From: RGIG6374 sp045600965
GTDB taxonomy: Bacteria > Bacteroidota > Bacteroidia > Bacteroidales > UBA932
Direction of reading: 5' to 3'
Length of the DNA stretch: 30,250 nt
Assembly: GCA_045600965.1 (NCBI GenBank)
Contig: JAZRYW010000030.1
Coordinates: forward strand, 1 to 30,250
In this document: piece after piece, positions 1 through 7,341 of the stretch
Numbering within the stretch: the first letter of the stretch is position 1
How the letters are laid out: each line of letters starts with the position of its first letter
Translations under genes and position numbers: made by a program
Notes under the pieces: generated by a model
The model's database searches: none
Told to the model about the DNA's origin: nothing
The model's input: only the letters and a program-made list of their open reading frames with translations

Positions 1-444
1 CGTACAAAAGAAGTTTAAAATCCATAGGACCTTAGCCTTCACGCGGCATGGCTGGATCAGTCTTCCGACCATTGTCCAATATTCCTCACTGCTGCCTCCC
101 GTAGGAGTCTGGACCGTGTCTCAGTTCCAGTGTGGGGGACCTTCCTCTCAGAACCCCTAGACATCGACGGATTGGTGGGCCGTTACCCCGCCAACTTCCT
201 AATGTCACGCGAGCCAATCCGTGACCTCCGTGGATTTTATGACCGTGGGATGCCCCACTTTCATCTTATGGAGTGTTAGTCGGCGTTTCCACCGGTTATC
301 CTCCTGTCACGGGCATGTTGCTCACGCGTTACGCACCCTTGCGCCGGTCGCCGCCAGGTGTTGCCACCCGCGCTGCCCCTCGACTTGCATGTGTTAAGCC
401 TGCCGCTAGCGTTCATCCTGAGCCAGGATCAAACTCTTCATTGT
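1..444 (-). rRNA. rrs: 16S ribosomal RNA, 5' part (runs off the left edge)
   Basis: On the minus strand this is the first ~440 bases of small-subunit rRNA. The universal 27F primer site (AGAGTTTGATCCTGGCTCAG) reads leftward from 437 to 418, and the bacterial 338 site (ACTCCTACGGGAGGCAGC) reads leftward from about 109. The mature 5' end is placed near 444 by alignment with the E. coli start; that position is approximate. The segment at the left edge resembles Bacteroidales 16S, with the stretch ending in TTTTGTACG. The rest of the rRNA operon lies outside the window. Small open frames inside it are not genes. Confidence 0.97.
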
Positions 445-602
445 ATATTCTTTTACATTTTCCAGCTTGAACCTCACTCTCTTATTGTCAACTCTTTAAG
501 AATCAACGCTTATCGTTTATTGTTTCACGTTTTTCGGTACTTGCTTGTACTAATTTGTCTTCCAATCTGTCAATGAACTGCCGTTCCTTCCGAAACGGGC
601 TG
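445..602 (-). other. rRNA operon leader
   Basis: This is the transcribed leader between the predicted rRNA start point (near 597) and the mature 16S 5' end. It is AT-rich and holds no credible gene. A segment reading GTTCATTGACAGATTGGAAG on the minus strand (577-558) recalls TTGACA-containing segments I associate with Bacteroidetes rRNA leaders, where they may take part in processing or antitermination. That link is from memory and was not verified. Confidence 0.6.
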
Positions 603-633
603 CAAATATACGAACTCTTTTCTTTCTACCAAA
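603..633 (-). promoter_or_regulatory. rRNA operon promoter, Bacteroidetes sigma type
   Basis: On the minus strand a TTTG box (633-630) is followed after exactly 19 bases by TATATTTG (610-603). This matches the Bacteroidetes -33/-7 consensus TTTG-N19-TAnnTTTG. It predicts transcription starting near 597, giving a leader of about 150 bases before 16S. It lies only 18 bases beyond the fabD stop codon, so read-through from fabD could also enter the rRNA operon. Confidence 0.85.
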
Positions 634-651
634 CTTTTTCTCAACTTTTTT

Positions 652-1506
652 CTAAGCCGGATTGATTTTCGCGATGAGATTTGTAAGAACGCTTCCGGTG
701 CCATATTCGATGAACCGGTCTGCACCATCGCGCTTCATCCGAAGGACAGACTGAGTCCATAGCACGGGTGAAGTCAGTTGCATAAGAAGGTTGGTCCTTA
801 TCTCCTGAGGGTCTGTGTGAGGCAAGGCGTCGACGTTCTGATAAACGGGACAGCGTGGGGTGGAGATCGGCGCCGCATCAATGGCCGCAGCAAGTTCCAC
901 ACGCGCCGATTCCATAAGCGGCGAATGGAACGCACCTCCGACAGCGAGCTTCAATGCACGCTTTGCACCGGCTGCGAGGCATTTTGCGCAAGCCTCCTCA
1001 ACCGCGGCGGTGTCACCTGAGATGACCAGCTGTCCGGGGCAATTGTAGTTTGCGGGGACCACCGTGCCTTTGACCTCCGAGCATATCCGCTCCACCGTTT
1101 CATCAGGGAGCCTTGTTATGGCCGCCATTGCGCCGGGAGCCGCCTCACAGGCCTTCTGCATTGCTTCGGCACGCAGGGCGACGAGTTTCAGCGCATCCTC
1201 GAAAGTCAAGGCGCCGGCCACTGCAAGTGCGGAGAACTCGCCCAGCGAGTGGCCCGCCACCATATCGGGAGCGTTTTCGGCATCCAGGGCCGAGGCAATC
1301 ACGGAATGGATGAATACCGCCGGCTGAGTGACCCTGGTGGCCAGAAGGTCCTCCTCAGCGCCTTCGAACATTATTCGGGTTATGCCGAAGCCGAGTATGT
1401 CATCGGCTGCGGCGAACATATCCCGCGCAAGGTCGGAAGCTTCCCAAAGCTCCCGACCCATCCCGGTCTTCTGTGAGCCTTGTCCTGGAAAAACGAAGGC
1501 CTTCAT
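652..1506 (-). CDS. fabD: Malonyl-CoA:ACP transacylase
   Basis: This enzyme moves malonyl groups from CoA to acyl carrier protein, supplying the extender unit for fatty-acid synthesis in the cytoplasm. The 284-residue product has the family's normal length. It starts with the FPGQGSQ motif (residues 6-12), carries the nucleophile Ser87 in GHSLGE, Arg112 in the substrate-carboxylate position, and the catalytic His194 in GGAFHSP. The start ATG at 1506 is only 3 bases after the nifJ stop, so the two are almost certainly cotranscribed and probably translationally coupled. This links acetyl-CoA production to lipid synthesis. No terminator is visible before the rRNA promoter. Confidence 0.97.
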   Translation of the reverse strand: MKAFVFPGQGSQKTGMGRELWEASDLARDMFAAADDILGFGITRIMFEGAEEDLLATRVTQPAVFIHSVIASALDAENAPDMVAGHSLGEFSALAVAGALTFEDALKLVALRAEAMQKACEAAPGAMAAITRLPDETVERICSEVKGTVVPANYNCPGQLVISGDTAAVEEACAKCLAAGAKRALKLAVGGAFHSPLMESARVELAAAIDAAPISTPRCPVYQNVDALPHTDPQEIRTNLLMQLTSPVLWTQSVLRMKRDGADRFIEYGTGSVLTNLIAKINPA

Positions 1507-1509
1507 ATA

Positions 1510-4500
1510 CTACATAAGTGCAAGTCTGCGATAGGAGTTGAAGCGCCAGCGGGCAAACTGCTCTGTCCTTTCGTAGAGTTCCTGTGCAATCTCAGGGAAC
1601 TGCTTCTGCAGCGATGCATAGCGCACCTCTCCCTTGAGGAAGTCCTGGAACTTGCTCCAGTCGGGTTCCTTGCTGTCGAGCACGAAGGGGTTCTTGCCCT
1701 GAGCCTCCAGATCCGGATTGTAGTGGTAGAGGTGCCAGTAGCCACATTCGACAGCCATCTTTTCCTCAAGCTGACTCTTGCCCATACCCACCTTCAGACC
1801 GTGGTTGATGCAGGGAGCGTATGCTATCACGAGTGAAGGACCGTTGTAGGCCTCAGCCTCCTTGAGCACGTTGAGCAGCTGCGCCTGCGAGGCGCCCATT
1901 GCCACCTGTGCAACATATACATAGCCATAACTGATGGCCATCATGCCGAGGTCCTTCTTGCGCACCCTCTTTCCGGAAGTTGCAAACTTGGCAACCGCGC
2001 CGGCGGGGGTTGACTTGGATGACTGTCCGCCCGTGTTGGAGTAGACTTCGGTATCGAGGACAAGCACGTTGACGTTCTCACCGGACGCGAGCACGTGGTC
2101 GAGTCCGCCGTAACCGATATCGTATGACCAGCCGTCACCACCGAATATCCACTGTGAACGTACGGGTATGAAGCTCTGGAGTTCGAGGAGCCGGGTGCAG
2201 GTTTCGCAGCTGCATTCCTTCATCAGAGGAACGAGTTTGTCGCATACTTCGCGGGTTGAAGCCGCATCTGCGGGATTTTCAAGCCACTGTGAGAAGAGAG
2301 CCTTCATCTCGGAAGTGCAGCAGCTGCACTCGAGGCCCTGGCGCATCAGGTTGCCCACTGTCTGGCGCACCCTTTCAGAGCCGAGACGCATACCGAGACC
2401 GAACTCGGCGGCATCCTCGAAGAGGGAGTTGGACCAGGCGGGACCGTGTCCTTCGCGGTTGGCGCAGTAGGGTGACGAAGGGAAGGATGCGCTGTAGATG
2501 GACGTACAGCCGGTAGCGTTGGCTATCATCATACGGTCACCGAAGAGTTGGGTCAGAGTCTTGATATAAGGTGTTTCACCGCAGCCGGCGCAGGCGCCCG
2601 AGAACTCGAACAGCGGCTGTGCGAACTGTGAATTCTTGACGTTCTGGGCCTTGGGAGCGACATTGTCCCTGTAGCCCACGTTGGCGTGGAGGGCATCGAA
2701 ATTGGCCTGCTCAGCCTGCTGGCTCTCAAGAGGCTTCATAACGAGGGCCTTGGTCTTGGCGGGGCATATCTCCGCGCAGCTTCCGCAGCCCGTGCAGTCC
2801 ATCGGAGAAACCTGCATCGTGAACCAGTATTCCTTGAAGGCGGCATTTCCCTTCACCTTCCTGGCTCCGGGGAATTTCGCAGCCTCTTCTTCAGTCATAA
2901 GGAAAGGACGTATGGCGGCGTGAGGGCAGACATAAGAGCACTGGTTGCACTGGATACAGTTTTCAGGCGTCCATTCGGGAACATTGACAGCTGCGCCGCG
3001 CTTTTCGAATGCGGCCGTGCCGACGGGAATGGTGCCGTCCTTGCAGATGCCTGCAAATGCGCTGACGGGAAGGTCATCACCGCACTGCGCGTTGCAGACG
3101 TCGGCGACGTTCTTCACAAATTCGGGAGCGAGCCTGTCGATGTTGGGATTGACGAACTTGCCTGTTGCATCTGCCCAGCTTGCAGGAACTTCCACCTCAA
3201 CGTATTCGGCGCCACGGTCAACTGCGGCGTAGTTCATCCTGACGATGTTCTCGCCCTTCTTGCCGTATGACTTGTCAATGGCCTTCTTCATATAGGAGAC
3301 AGCCTCCTCGTAGGGAATGATGCCCGTTATCTTGAAGAACGCGGACTGGAGTATGGTGTTGGTGCGTCCGCCGAGACCTATCTCCGCGGCTATCTTTGTG
3401 GCATTGATGACATATAACTTGAGCTTCTTCTCCCAAATGGTCTTCTTTATGAAATCGGGGATTCGTTCAAGTGTGTCCTCGGTGTCCCACAGGCTGTTGA
3501 GCAGCAGCGTACCTCCGTTCTTGACGCCGCGCAGGACATCATACTTGCGCAGGTAGGAGAACACGTGGCAGGCCACGAAATCCGGAGTGGACACCAGATA
3601 GGGTGCGTGGATGGGGGTGTCACCGAAACGCAGGTGAGAGCAGGTGTATCCGCCGGACTTCTTGGAGTCGTAGTCGAAATAGCCCTGGCAGTACTTGGGA
3701 GTATGGTCGCCAATGATCTTGATGGTGTTCTTGTTGGCGCCGACGGTGCCGTCGGAGCCGAGGCCGAAGAACTTGCATTCATAAGTTCCGTCCTTTGCAA
3801 GGGAAATCTCCTCTGCCACGGGAAGGCTCCTGAAAGTCACGTCATCGACGATACCGATGGTGAAACCGTCCTTGGGAGTCTTTGCCTTGAGGTTCTCGAA
3901 CACGGCCACAATCTGGGCGGGGCTGGTGTTCTTTGAGGAAAGGCCATAGCGTCCGCCAACAATCAAAGGAGCGTCCGCGTCACCGCTGTAGACGGTCTTT
4001 ATGTCCATATAGAGAGGTTCGCCAAGGGCGCCGGGCTCCTTTGTGCGGTCAAGCACGGCGATGCGCTTCACGCTCTTGGGAAGGACTCTCTTGAAATACT
4101 TGGCTGAGAAAGGCCTGTAGAGGCGTACGGTGACCACGCCCACCTTCTCGCCCTTGGACATAAGCATATCCACGACCTCGCGGGTGGTTTCGGTTACAGA
4201 GCCCATCGCTATGACGACATTCTCGGCCTCGGGATGGCCGTAGTAGTCGAAAGGCAGATAGTGGCGGCCCGTAAGTTCGCTGATCTCACCCATATAGCGG
4301 GCCACGATGTCGGGAACCGCCTCGTAACTGTCATTCTGCGCCTCGCAGGCCTGGAAGAACACATCCGGGTTCTGCGCAGTGCCGCGAGTCACGGGTTTGT
4401 CGGGGTTGAGAGCGCGTGCGCGGAAGGCTGCAAGAGACTTGTGGCTGAGAAGTTTGTAGAGGTCTTCCCCGTCGAGCGCTTCGATTTTCTGTATTTCGTG

Positions 4501-5037
4501 GGAAGTGCGGAAACCGTCGAAGAAATGTACGAACGGCACGCTTGCCTTCAGTGCGGAAAGATGAGCCACGGCTGCAAGGTCCATAGCTTCCTGGACGCTG
4601 GCCGAGGCAAGCATTGCAAATCCTGTCTGACGGACTGACATCACATCCTGATGATCGCCGAAGATGGACAGCGCGTGCGATGCAAGGGTACGTGCCGACA
4701 CGTGGAAGACGGCCGGAAGCTGTTCACCGGCAATCTTGTACATATTGGGAATCATCAGAAGGAGGCCCTGGGATGCCGTGAAGGTGGTGGTGAGGGCACC
4801 GGCCTGAAGAGAGCCGTGAACAGCGCCGGCGGCACCGCCCTCGCTCTGCATCTCAGTGACCTTTACCACTTCTCCGAACATATTCTTCTTGCCGAATGCA
4901 GCCCACTCGTCGACATACTCAGCCATCGTGGAAGACGGCGTGATAGGGTAGATGGCGGCGTGCTCACTGAAAAGATACGCTACGTGAGCGGCTGCATAGT
5001 TGCCATCACAGGTGATGAATTTTTTTTCTTTTGCCAT
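1510..5037 (-). CDS. nifJ: Pyruvate:ferredoxin (flavodoxin) oxidoreductase
   Basis: This cytoplasmic homodimeric enzyme converts pyruvate and CoA to acetyl-CoA, CO2 and reduced ferredoxin, the main pyruvate-oxidising step of anaerobic Bacteroidales. The product is 1175 residues, normal for the one-chain form. Visible in order are the N-terminal pyruvate-binding domain (YPITPSS near residue 30 and the SARTLASHALSIFGDHQDV stretch near 112), two 4Fe-4S motifs (CIQCNQCSYVCP near 692 and CTGCGSCAEICP near 748), the CAGCGETPY cysteine motif near 812, and the thiamine-diphosphate region (GDGWSYDIGYGGLDH near 975 to SNTGGQ near 1000). I chose ATG 5037 because a 30-residue upstream extension would run through a tRNA gene. 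An AAAGGA ribosome-binding site lies just upstream on the minus strand. Confidence 0.97.
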   Translation of the reverse strand: MAKEKKFITCDGNYAAAHVAYLFSEHAAIYPITPSSTMAEYVDEWAAFGKKNMFGEVVKVTEMQSEGGAAGAVHGSLQAGALTTTFTASQGLLLMIPNMYKIAGEQLPAVFHVSARTLASHALSIFGDHQDVMSVRQTGFAMLASASVQEAMDLAAVAHLSALKASVPFVHFFDGFRTSHEIQKIEALDGEDLYKLLSHKSLAAFRARALNPDKPVTRGTAQNPDVFFQACEAQNDSYEAVPDIVARYMGEISELTGRHYLPFDYYGHPEAENVVIAMGSVTETTREVVDMLMSKGEKVGVVTVRLYRPFSAKYFKRVLPKSVKRIAVLDRTKEPGALGEPLYMDIKTVYSGDADAPLIVGGRYGLSSKNTSPAQIVAVFENLKAKTPKDGFTIGIVDDVTFRSLPVAEEISLAKDGTYECKFFGLGSDGTVGANKNTIKIIGDHTPKYCQGYFDYDSKKSGGYTCSHLRFGDTPIHAPYLVSTPDFVACHVFSYLRKYDVLRGVKNGGTLLLNSLWDTEDTLERIPDFIKKTIWEKKLKLYVINATKIAAEIGLGGRTNTILQSAFFKITGIIPYEEAVSYMKKAIDKSYGKKGENIVRMNYAAVDRGAEYVEVEVPASWADATGKFVNPNIDRLAPEFVKNVADVCNAQCGDDLPVSAFAGICKDGTIPVGTAAFEKRGAAVNVPEWTPENCIQCNQCSYVCPHAAIRPFLMTEEEAAKFPGARKVKGNAAFKEYWFTMQVSPMDCTGCGSCAEICPAKTKALVMKPLESQQAEQANFDALHANVGYRDNVAPKAQNVKNSQFAQPLFEFSGACAGCGETPYIKTLTQLFGDRMMIANATGCTSIYSASFPSSPYCANREGHGPAWSNSLFEDAAEFGLGMRLGSERVRQTVGNLMRQGLECSCCTSEMKALFSQWLENPADAASTREVCDKLVPLMKECSCETCTRLLELQSFIPVRSQWIFGGDGWSYDIGYGGLDHVLASGENVNVLVLDTEVYSNTGGQSSKSTPAGAVAKFATSGKRVRKKDLGMMAISYGYVYVAQVAMGASQAQLLNVLKEAEAYNGPSLVIAYAPCINHGLKVGMGKSQLEEKMAVECGYWHLYHYNPDLEAQGKNPFVLDSKEPDWSKFQDFLKGEVRYASLQKQFPEIAQELYERTEQFARWRFNSYRRLALM

Positions 5038-5069
5038 AAGTCCTTTTCTATTTTTTGTTCCGAAAAAAG

Positions 5070-5141
5070 TACCCCCGTGGGGAATCGAACCCCAACCGTC
5101 AGAACCGGAATCTGAAATTCTATCCATTAAACTACGGAGGC
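5070..5141 (-). tRNA. tRNA-Arg (CCG anticodon)
   Basis: On the minus strand the sequence folds as a tRNA: acceptor GCCTCCG pairing with CGGGGGT (with a G-U closing pair), T8 A9, a D arm, an anticodon stem TCAGA/TCTGA with loop TTCCGGT giving anticodon CCG, and a T arm GGGG-TTCGATT-CCCC. CCA is not encoded. It lies 25 bases after the OadA-like stop codon and 32 bases before nifJ, in the same direction, and I see no own promoter. A run of six T follows its 3' end and could cause partial termination. Confidence 0.95.
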
Positions 5142-5166
5142 CTGTTTACGTGATACGATTGATATT

Positions 5167-6948
5167 CTATTCTACGAAGGCCAGCATCTCGCCCTTTTCC
5201 ACCTTTGCGCCGTGCTTTGCGCAGATGGCGATGATTCTGCCGTCAAAATTGCTCCTTATCTCTTCCATACCGTAATATGCCTGCACGAAGCATATCCTCT
5301 GGCCGGCCTTGACGCTCTGGCCGATATTGGGAGCCTTGGAATCGTCGGCGACGTCATATTCCCAGCAGACCTGACCGCGCACCGTAGACTGGACGGGATG
5401 TGCGCACGGATGGTCGGCAAGGAGCTTCTCCACGTCGAAACGGGGCATCTCGACCACGGGGCGTTCAACGATTATCGGGGCTCCGGCCTTGGCCTTTGCG
5501 GCTTCGAGATCCGCCTTGAAGCGCTTCTCGGCCACGCCGCTGCGATAATCCCGCCACTGGCGCTCGTGCATTGCAAGCTCGAAGAGGTCCTCGTCATCCT
5601 GACCGCGCTCCCAGCCTTCTTCCTCGAGCATCTTCTCGTAGCGGGGAAGATCGTTGGGGAAGGCGTCCTGAGGATTGCCGGTATAGAACTCGAGTCCCTT
5701 GTCCTTCACTATCTTCACTATCTCGGGAGCCAGGGGGCCGGGGAGGCGTCCGGTCTTGCCCAATATCATATTCATGGTGTCCGGGTCTATTGTCGTCCAG
5801 CGCGCCTCTCCCTTGAGGGTGTGCATAAGGTTCATCAGGGCGGTGTTCTTCACATACTGGCTGAAAGGCGTCACAAGCGGAGGATAACCGAGACGGGGCC
5901 ATACATATTCAACCTCCTGGAAGAGCTTCACCGTCATCTGGTCAAGCGTGAGCTCGGGCTTGCCCTGGTTGCGCTGGGACATATTGATGGCGTTCATAAA
6001 GCCTTTCAGGTCGGCCATCATGGAGCCCATCATACCGCCGGGAAGGCCGCAGCCCACGAGGAGGGATGAGCAGAAATGGTTGGTCGGCTCGATGAAATAA
6101 CCGAGAAAATCGTCGATGAACTTCTGAGTCAGCGAGCGGGCCTCCATATATGCGTCCATATTGATATCCTTCACAAGGAAGCCTGCATCCTTGAGCATCG
6201 CCTGGATGGTTATCACGTCCGGATGTATCTTGCCCCAGGAAAGAGGTTCTATGGCGACATCGAGATATTCTGCACCGGCACGGGCCACCTCAAGCATCGA
6301 AGCCACCGAGAAACCGGGGCCGGAATGTCCGTGGTACTGAACCTTGATATGGGGATATTTGTCCTTGATGGACTTGACAAGACGGCCGAGGAACACCGGG
6401 CGGCCGACACCGGCCATATCCTTGAGACAGATTTCATCGCAACCGTATTCCACGACCTTGTCAACGACCCCCATATAGTATTCCACCGTATGGACGGGGG
6501 AATGCGTGATGCTGAGGGCCACCTGCGAAATCATACCGCCCTTCTTGGCGCCTATTACAGAACCCTTGAGATTGCGGTGGTCGTTCAGGCCGCAGAACGA
6601 ACGGGCGATATCCGTGCCCTGCGCCTTCTTCACCTTATACATAAGGAATCTGACATCTTCGGGAACAGGGTTCATCCTCAAGGCGTTGAGGCCCCTTTCG
6701 AGCATATGCGTCTGGATGCCGGCCTTGTTGAAAGGAGCAGTCCATTCACGGACGGCGGTGTTGGGATTCTGACCGTAGAGCAGCTGAACCTGTTCAAAGG
6801 CCCCGCCGTTGGTCTCGACCCTGTCGAAGCAGCCCATATCGATGATGACCGGGGCTATTTCCTTGAGCTGGTCGACTCTTGCAGTGTACTTTCCCGACGA
6901 CTGCCACATATCCCTGTATAGAAGGGAGAATTTGATTTCGTGAGCCAT
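5167..6948 (-). CDS. OadA-like carboxyltransferase with C-terminal biotinyl/lipoyl-type domain lacking the acceptor lysine
   Basis: The 593-residue product belongs to the carboxyltransferase family of oxaloacetate decarboxylase alpha, pyruvate carboxylase subunit B and transcarboxylase 5S. The TIM-barrel region (about residues 1-300) keeps the expected active-site elements: Asp in YRDMWQS near 13, Lys in LKDMAG near 175, and the HxH metal ligands in QYHGHSG near 204. A conserved-barrel helical region follows, then a biotinyl-type domain from about 525 to the end. That last domain lacks the usual AMKM; the equivalent turn reads QAYYGMEEI, so there is no obvious lysine to biotinylate. Residues around the first motif also differ from the common RDAHQS. 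The reaction, carboxyl transfer or decarboxylation of an oxo acid such as oxaloacetate or pyruvate, is inferred from the family. It is first in the unit with tRNA-Arg, nifJ and fabD. Confidence 0.85.
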   Translation of the reverse strand: MAHEIKFSLLYRDMWQSSGKYTARVDQLKEIAPVIIDMGCFDRVETNGGAFEQVQLLYGQNPNTAVREWTAPFNKAGIQTHMLERGLNALRMNPVPEDVRFLMYKVKKAQGTDIARSFCGLNDHRNLKGSVIGAKKGGMISQVALSITHSPVHTVEYYMGVVDKVVEYGCDEICLKDMAGVGRPVFLGRLVKSIKDKYPHIKVQYHGHSGPGFSVASMLEVARAGAEYLDVAIEPLSWGKIHPDVITIQAMLKDAGFLVKDINMDAYMEARSLTQKFIDDFLGYFIEPTNHFCSSLLVGCGLPGGMMGSMMADLKGFMNAINMSQRNQGKPELTLDQMTVKLFQEVEYVWPRLGYPPLVTPFSQYVKNTALMNLMHTLKGEARWTTIDPDTMNMILGKTGRLPGPLAPEIVKIVKDKGLEFYTGNPQDAFPNDLPRYEKMLEEEGWERGQDDEDLFELAMHERQWRDYRSGVAEKRFKADLEAAKAKAGAPIIVERPVVEMPRFDVEKLLADHPCAHPVQSTVRGQVCWEYDVADDSKAPNIGQSVKAGQRICFVQAYYGMEEIRSNFDGRIIAICAKHGAKVEKGEMLAFVE

Positions 6949-6963
6949 ATATTATGTCTTTGC

Positions 6964-7026
6964 TCAAGTTTCGCAAGCACTGATATCGTTGATAATCAAA
7001 GTGAAGTGAGAACTTGCGAAACTTGA
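6964..7026. repeat. Perfect 14-bp inverted repeat in the carboxyltransferase mRNA leader
   Basis: TCAAGTTTCGCAAG (6964-6977) and its exact complement CTTGCGAAACTTGA (7013-7026) are separated by 35 bases. With the predicted leftward start near 7048 both arms fall in the mRNA leader of the OadA-like gene. The inner arm ends 15 bases before the ATG at 6948. The RNA could therefore form a stem close to the ribosome-binding region. It has no T-run, so it is not an ordinary terminator. Confidence 0.85.
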
Positions 7027-7053
7027 ATGTCTTTATTGTTGACGATTATCACA

Positions 7054-7085
7054 CAAAAGTACTCAAAATATTGTACTATTTCAAA
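7054..7085 (-). promoter_or_regulatory. Promoter of the OadA-like / tRNA-Arg / nifJ / fabD unit
   Basis: On the minus strand TTTG (7085-7082) is followed after 20 bases by TACTTTTG (7061-7054), matching the Bacteroidetes promoter form. The predicted start near 7048 gives a leader of about 100 bases containing the inverted repeat. It overlaps the rightward tRNA-His promoter. Confidence 0.65.
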
Positions 7086-7100
7086 AAATATCTATATTTG
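7070..7100 (+). promoter_or_regulatory. Promoter of the tRNA-His / tRNA-Ala unit
   Basis: ATTG at 7070-7073 and TATATTTG at 7093-7100 are spaced by 19 bases, a near-perfect Bacteroidetes promoter. Transcription should start near 7106, about 33 bases before tRNA-His. The TATATTTG box is the same as that of the rRNA promoter in this window. Confidence 0.75.
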
Positions 7101-7138
7101 CAGTCCCTTTCGAGCTGAAAAGAGTTCGGCGGGAATAT

Positions 7139-7212
7139 GGTGGATGTAGCTCAGTTGGCAGAGTATCGGATTGTGGTTCCGAGTGTCGTGGGTTCGAACC
7201 CCATCATCCACC
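7139..7212 (+). tRNA. tRNA-His (GTG anticodon)
   Basis: The acceptor GTGGATG (7140-7146) pairs fully with CATCCAC (7205-7211). The anticodon loop carries GTG and the T arm reads GTGGG-TTCGAAC-CCCAT. The discriminator base is C (7212) and a G precedes the acceptor at 7139, the G-1/C73 pair diagnostic of tRNA-His. CCA is not encoded. Confidence 0.96.
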
Positions 7213-7219
7213 CAAAATC

Positions 7220-7292
7220 GGGGGATTAGCTCAGTTGGTAGAGCACCTGCTTTGCAAGCAGGGGGTCAAGAGTTCGAATCTCTTATTCTCCA
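7220..7292 (+). tRNA. tRNA-Ala (TGC anticodon)
   Basis: The acceptor GGGGGAT pairs with ATTCTCC (7285-7291), including two G-T pairs. The anticodon arm CCTGC-TTTGCAA-GCAGG gives anticodon TGC. The D arm AGCTCAGTTGGTAGAGC and T arm AAGAG-TTCGAAT-CTCTT are regular. It lies 7 bases after tRNA-His and is cotranscribed with it; CCA is not encoded. Confidence 0.96.
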
Positions 7293-7301
7293 CAGACTTT
7301 C

Positions 7302-7331
7302 AACGCGGATTCTCAAGTCCGCGTTTTTTTT
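7302..7331 (+). terminator. Rho-independent terminator of the tRNA pair
   Basis: The stem AACGCGGA (7302-7309) pairs perfectly with TCCGCGTT (7318-7325) around an 8-base loop and is followed by a T run to 7331. The next gene starts only 11 bases later. Confidence 0.9.
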
Positions 7332-7341
7332 ATAAACGACT

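Noticed and set aside
273..576. Small open frames opposite 16S rRNA
   Set aside because: They lie within or beside rRNA and encode no known family.
4234..5115. Plus-strand open frames opposite nifJ and tRNA-Arg
   Set aside because: Shadows of a high-GC gene; no domain or promoter.
5038..5127. 30-residue N-terminal extension of nifJ
   Set aside because: It runs through the T and anticodon arms of tRNA-Arg; the family begins at MAKEKKF, with a ribosome-binding site just before it.
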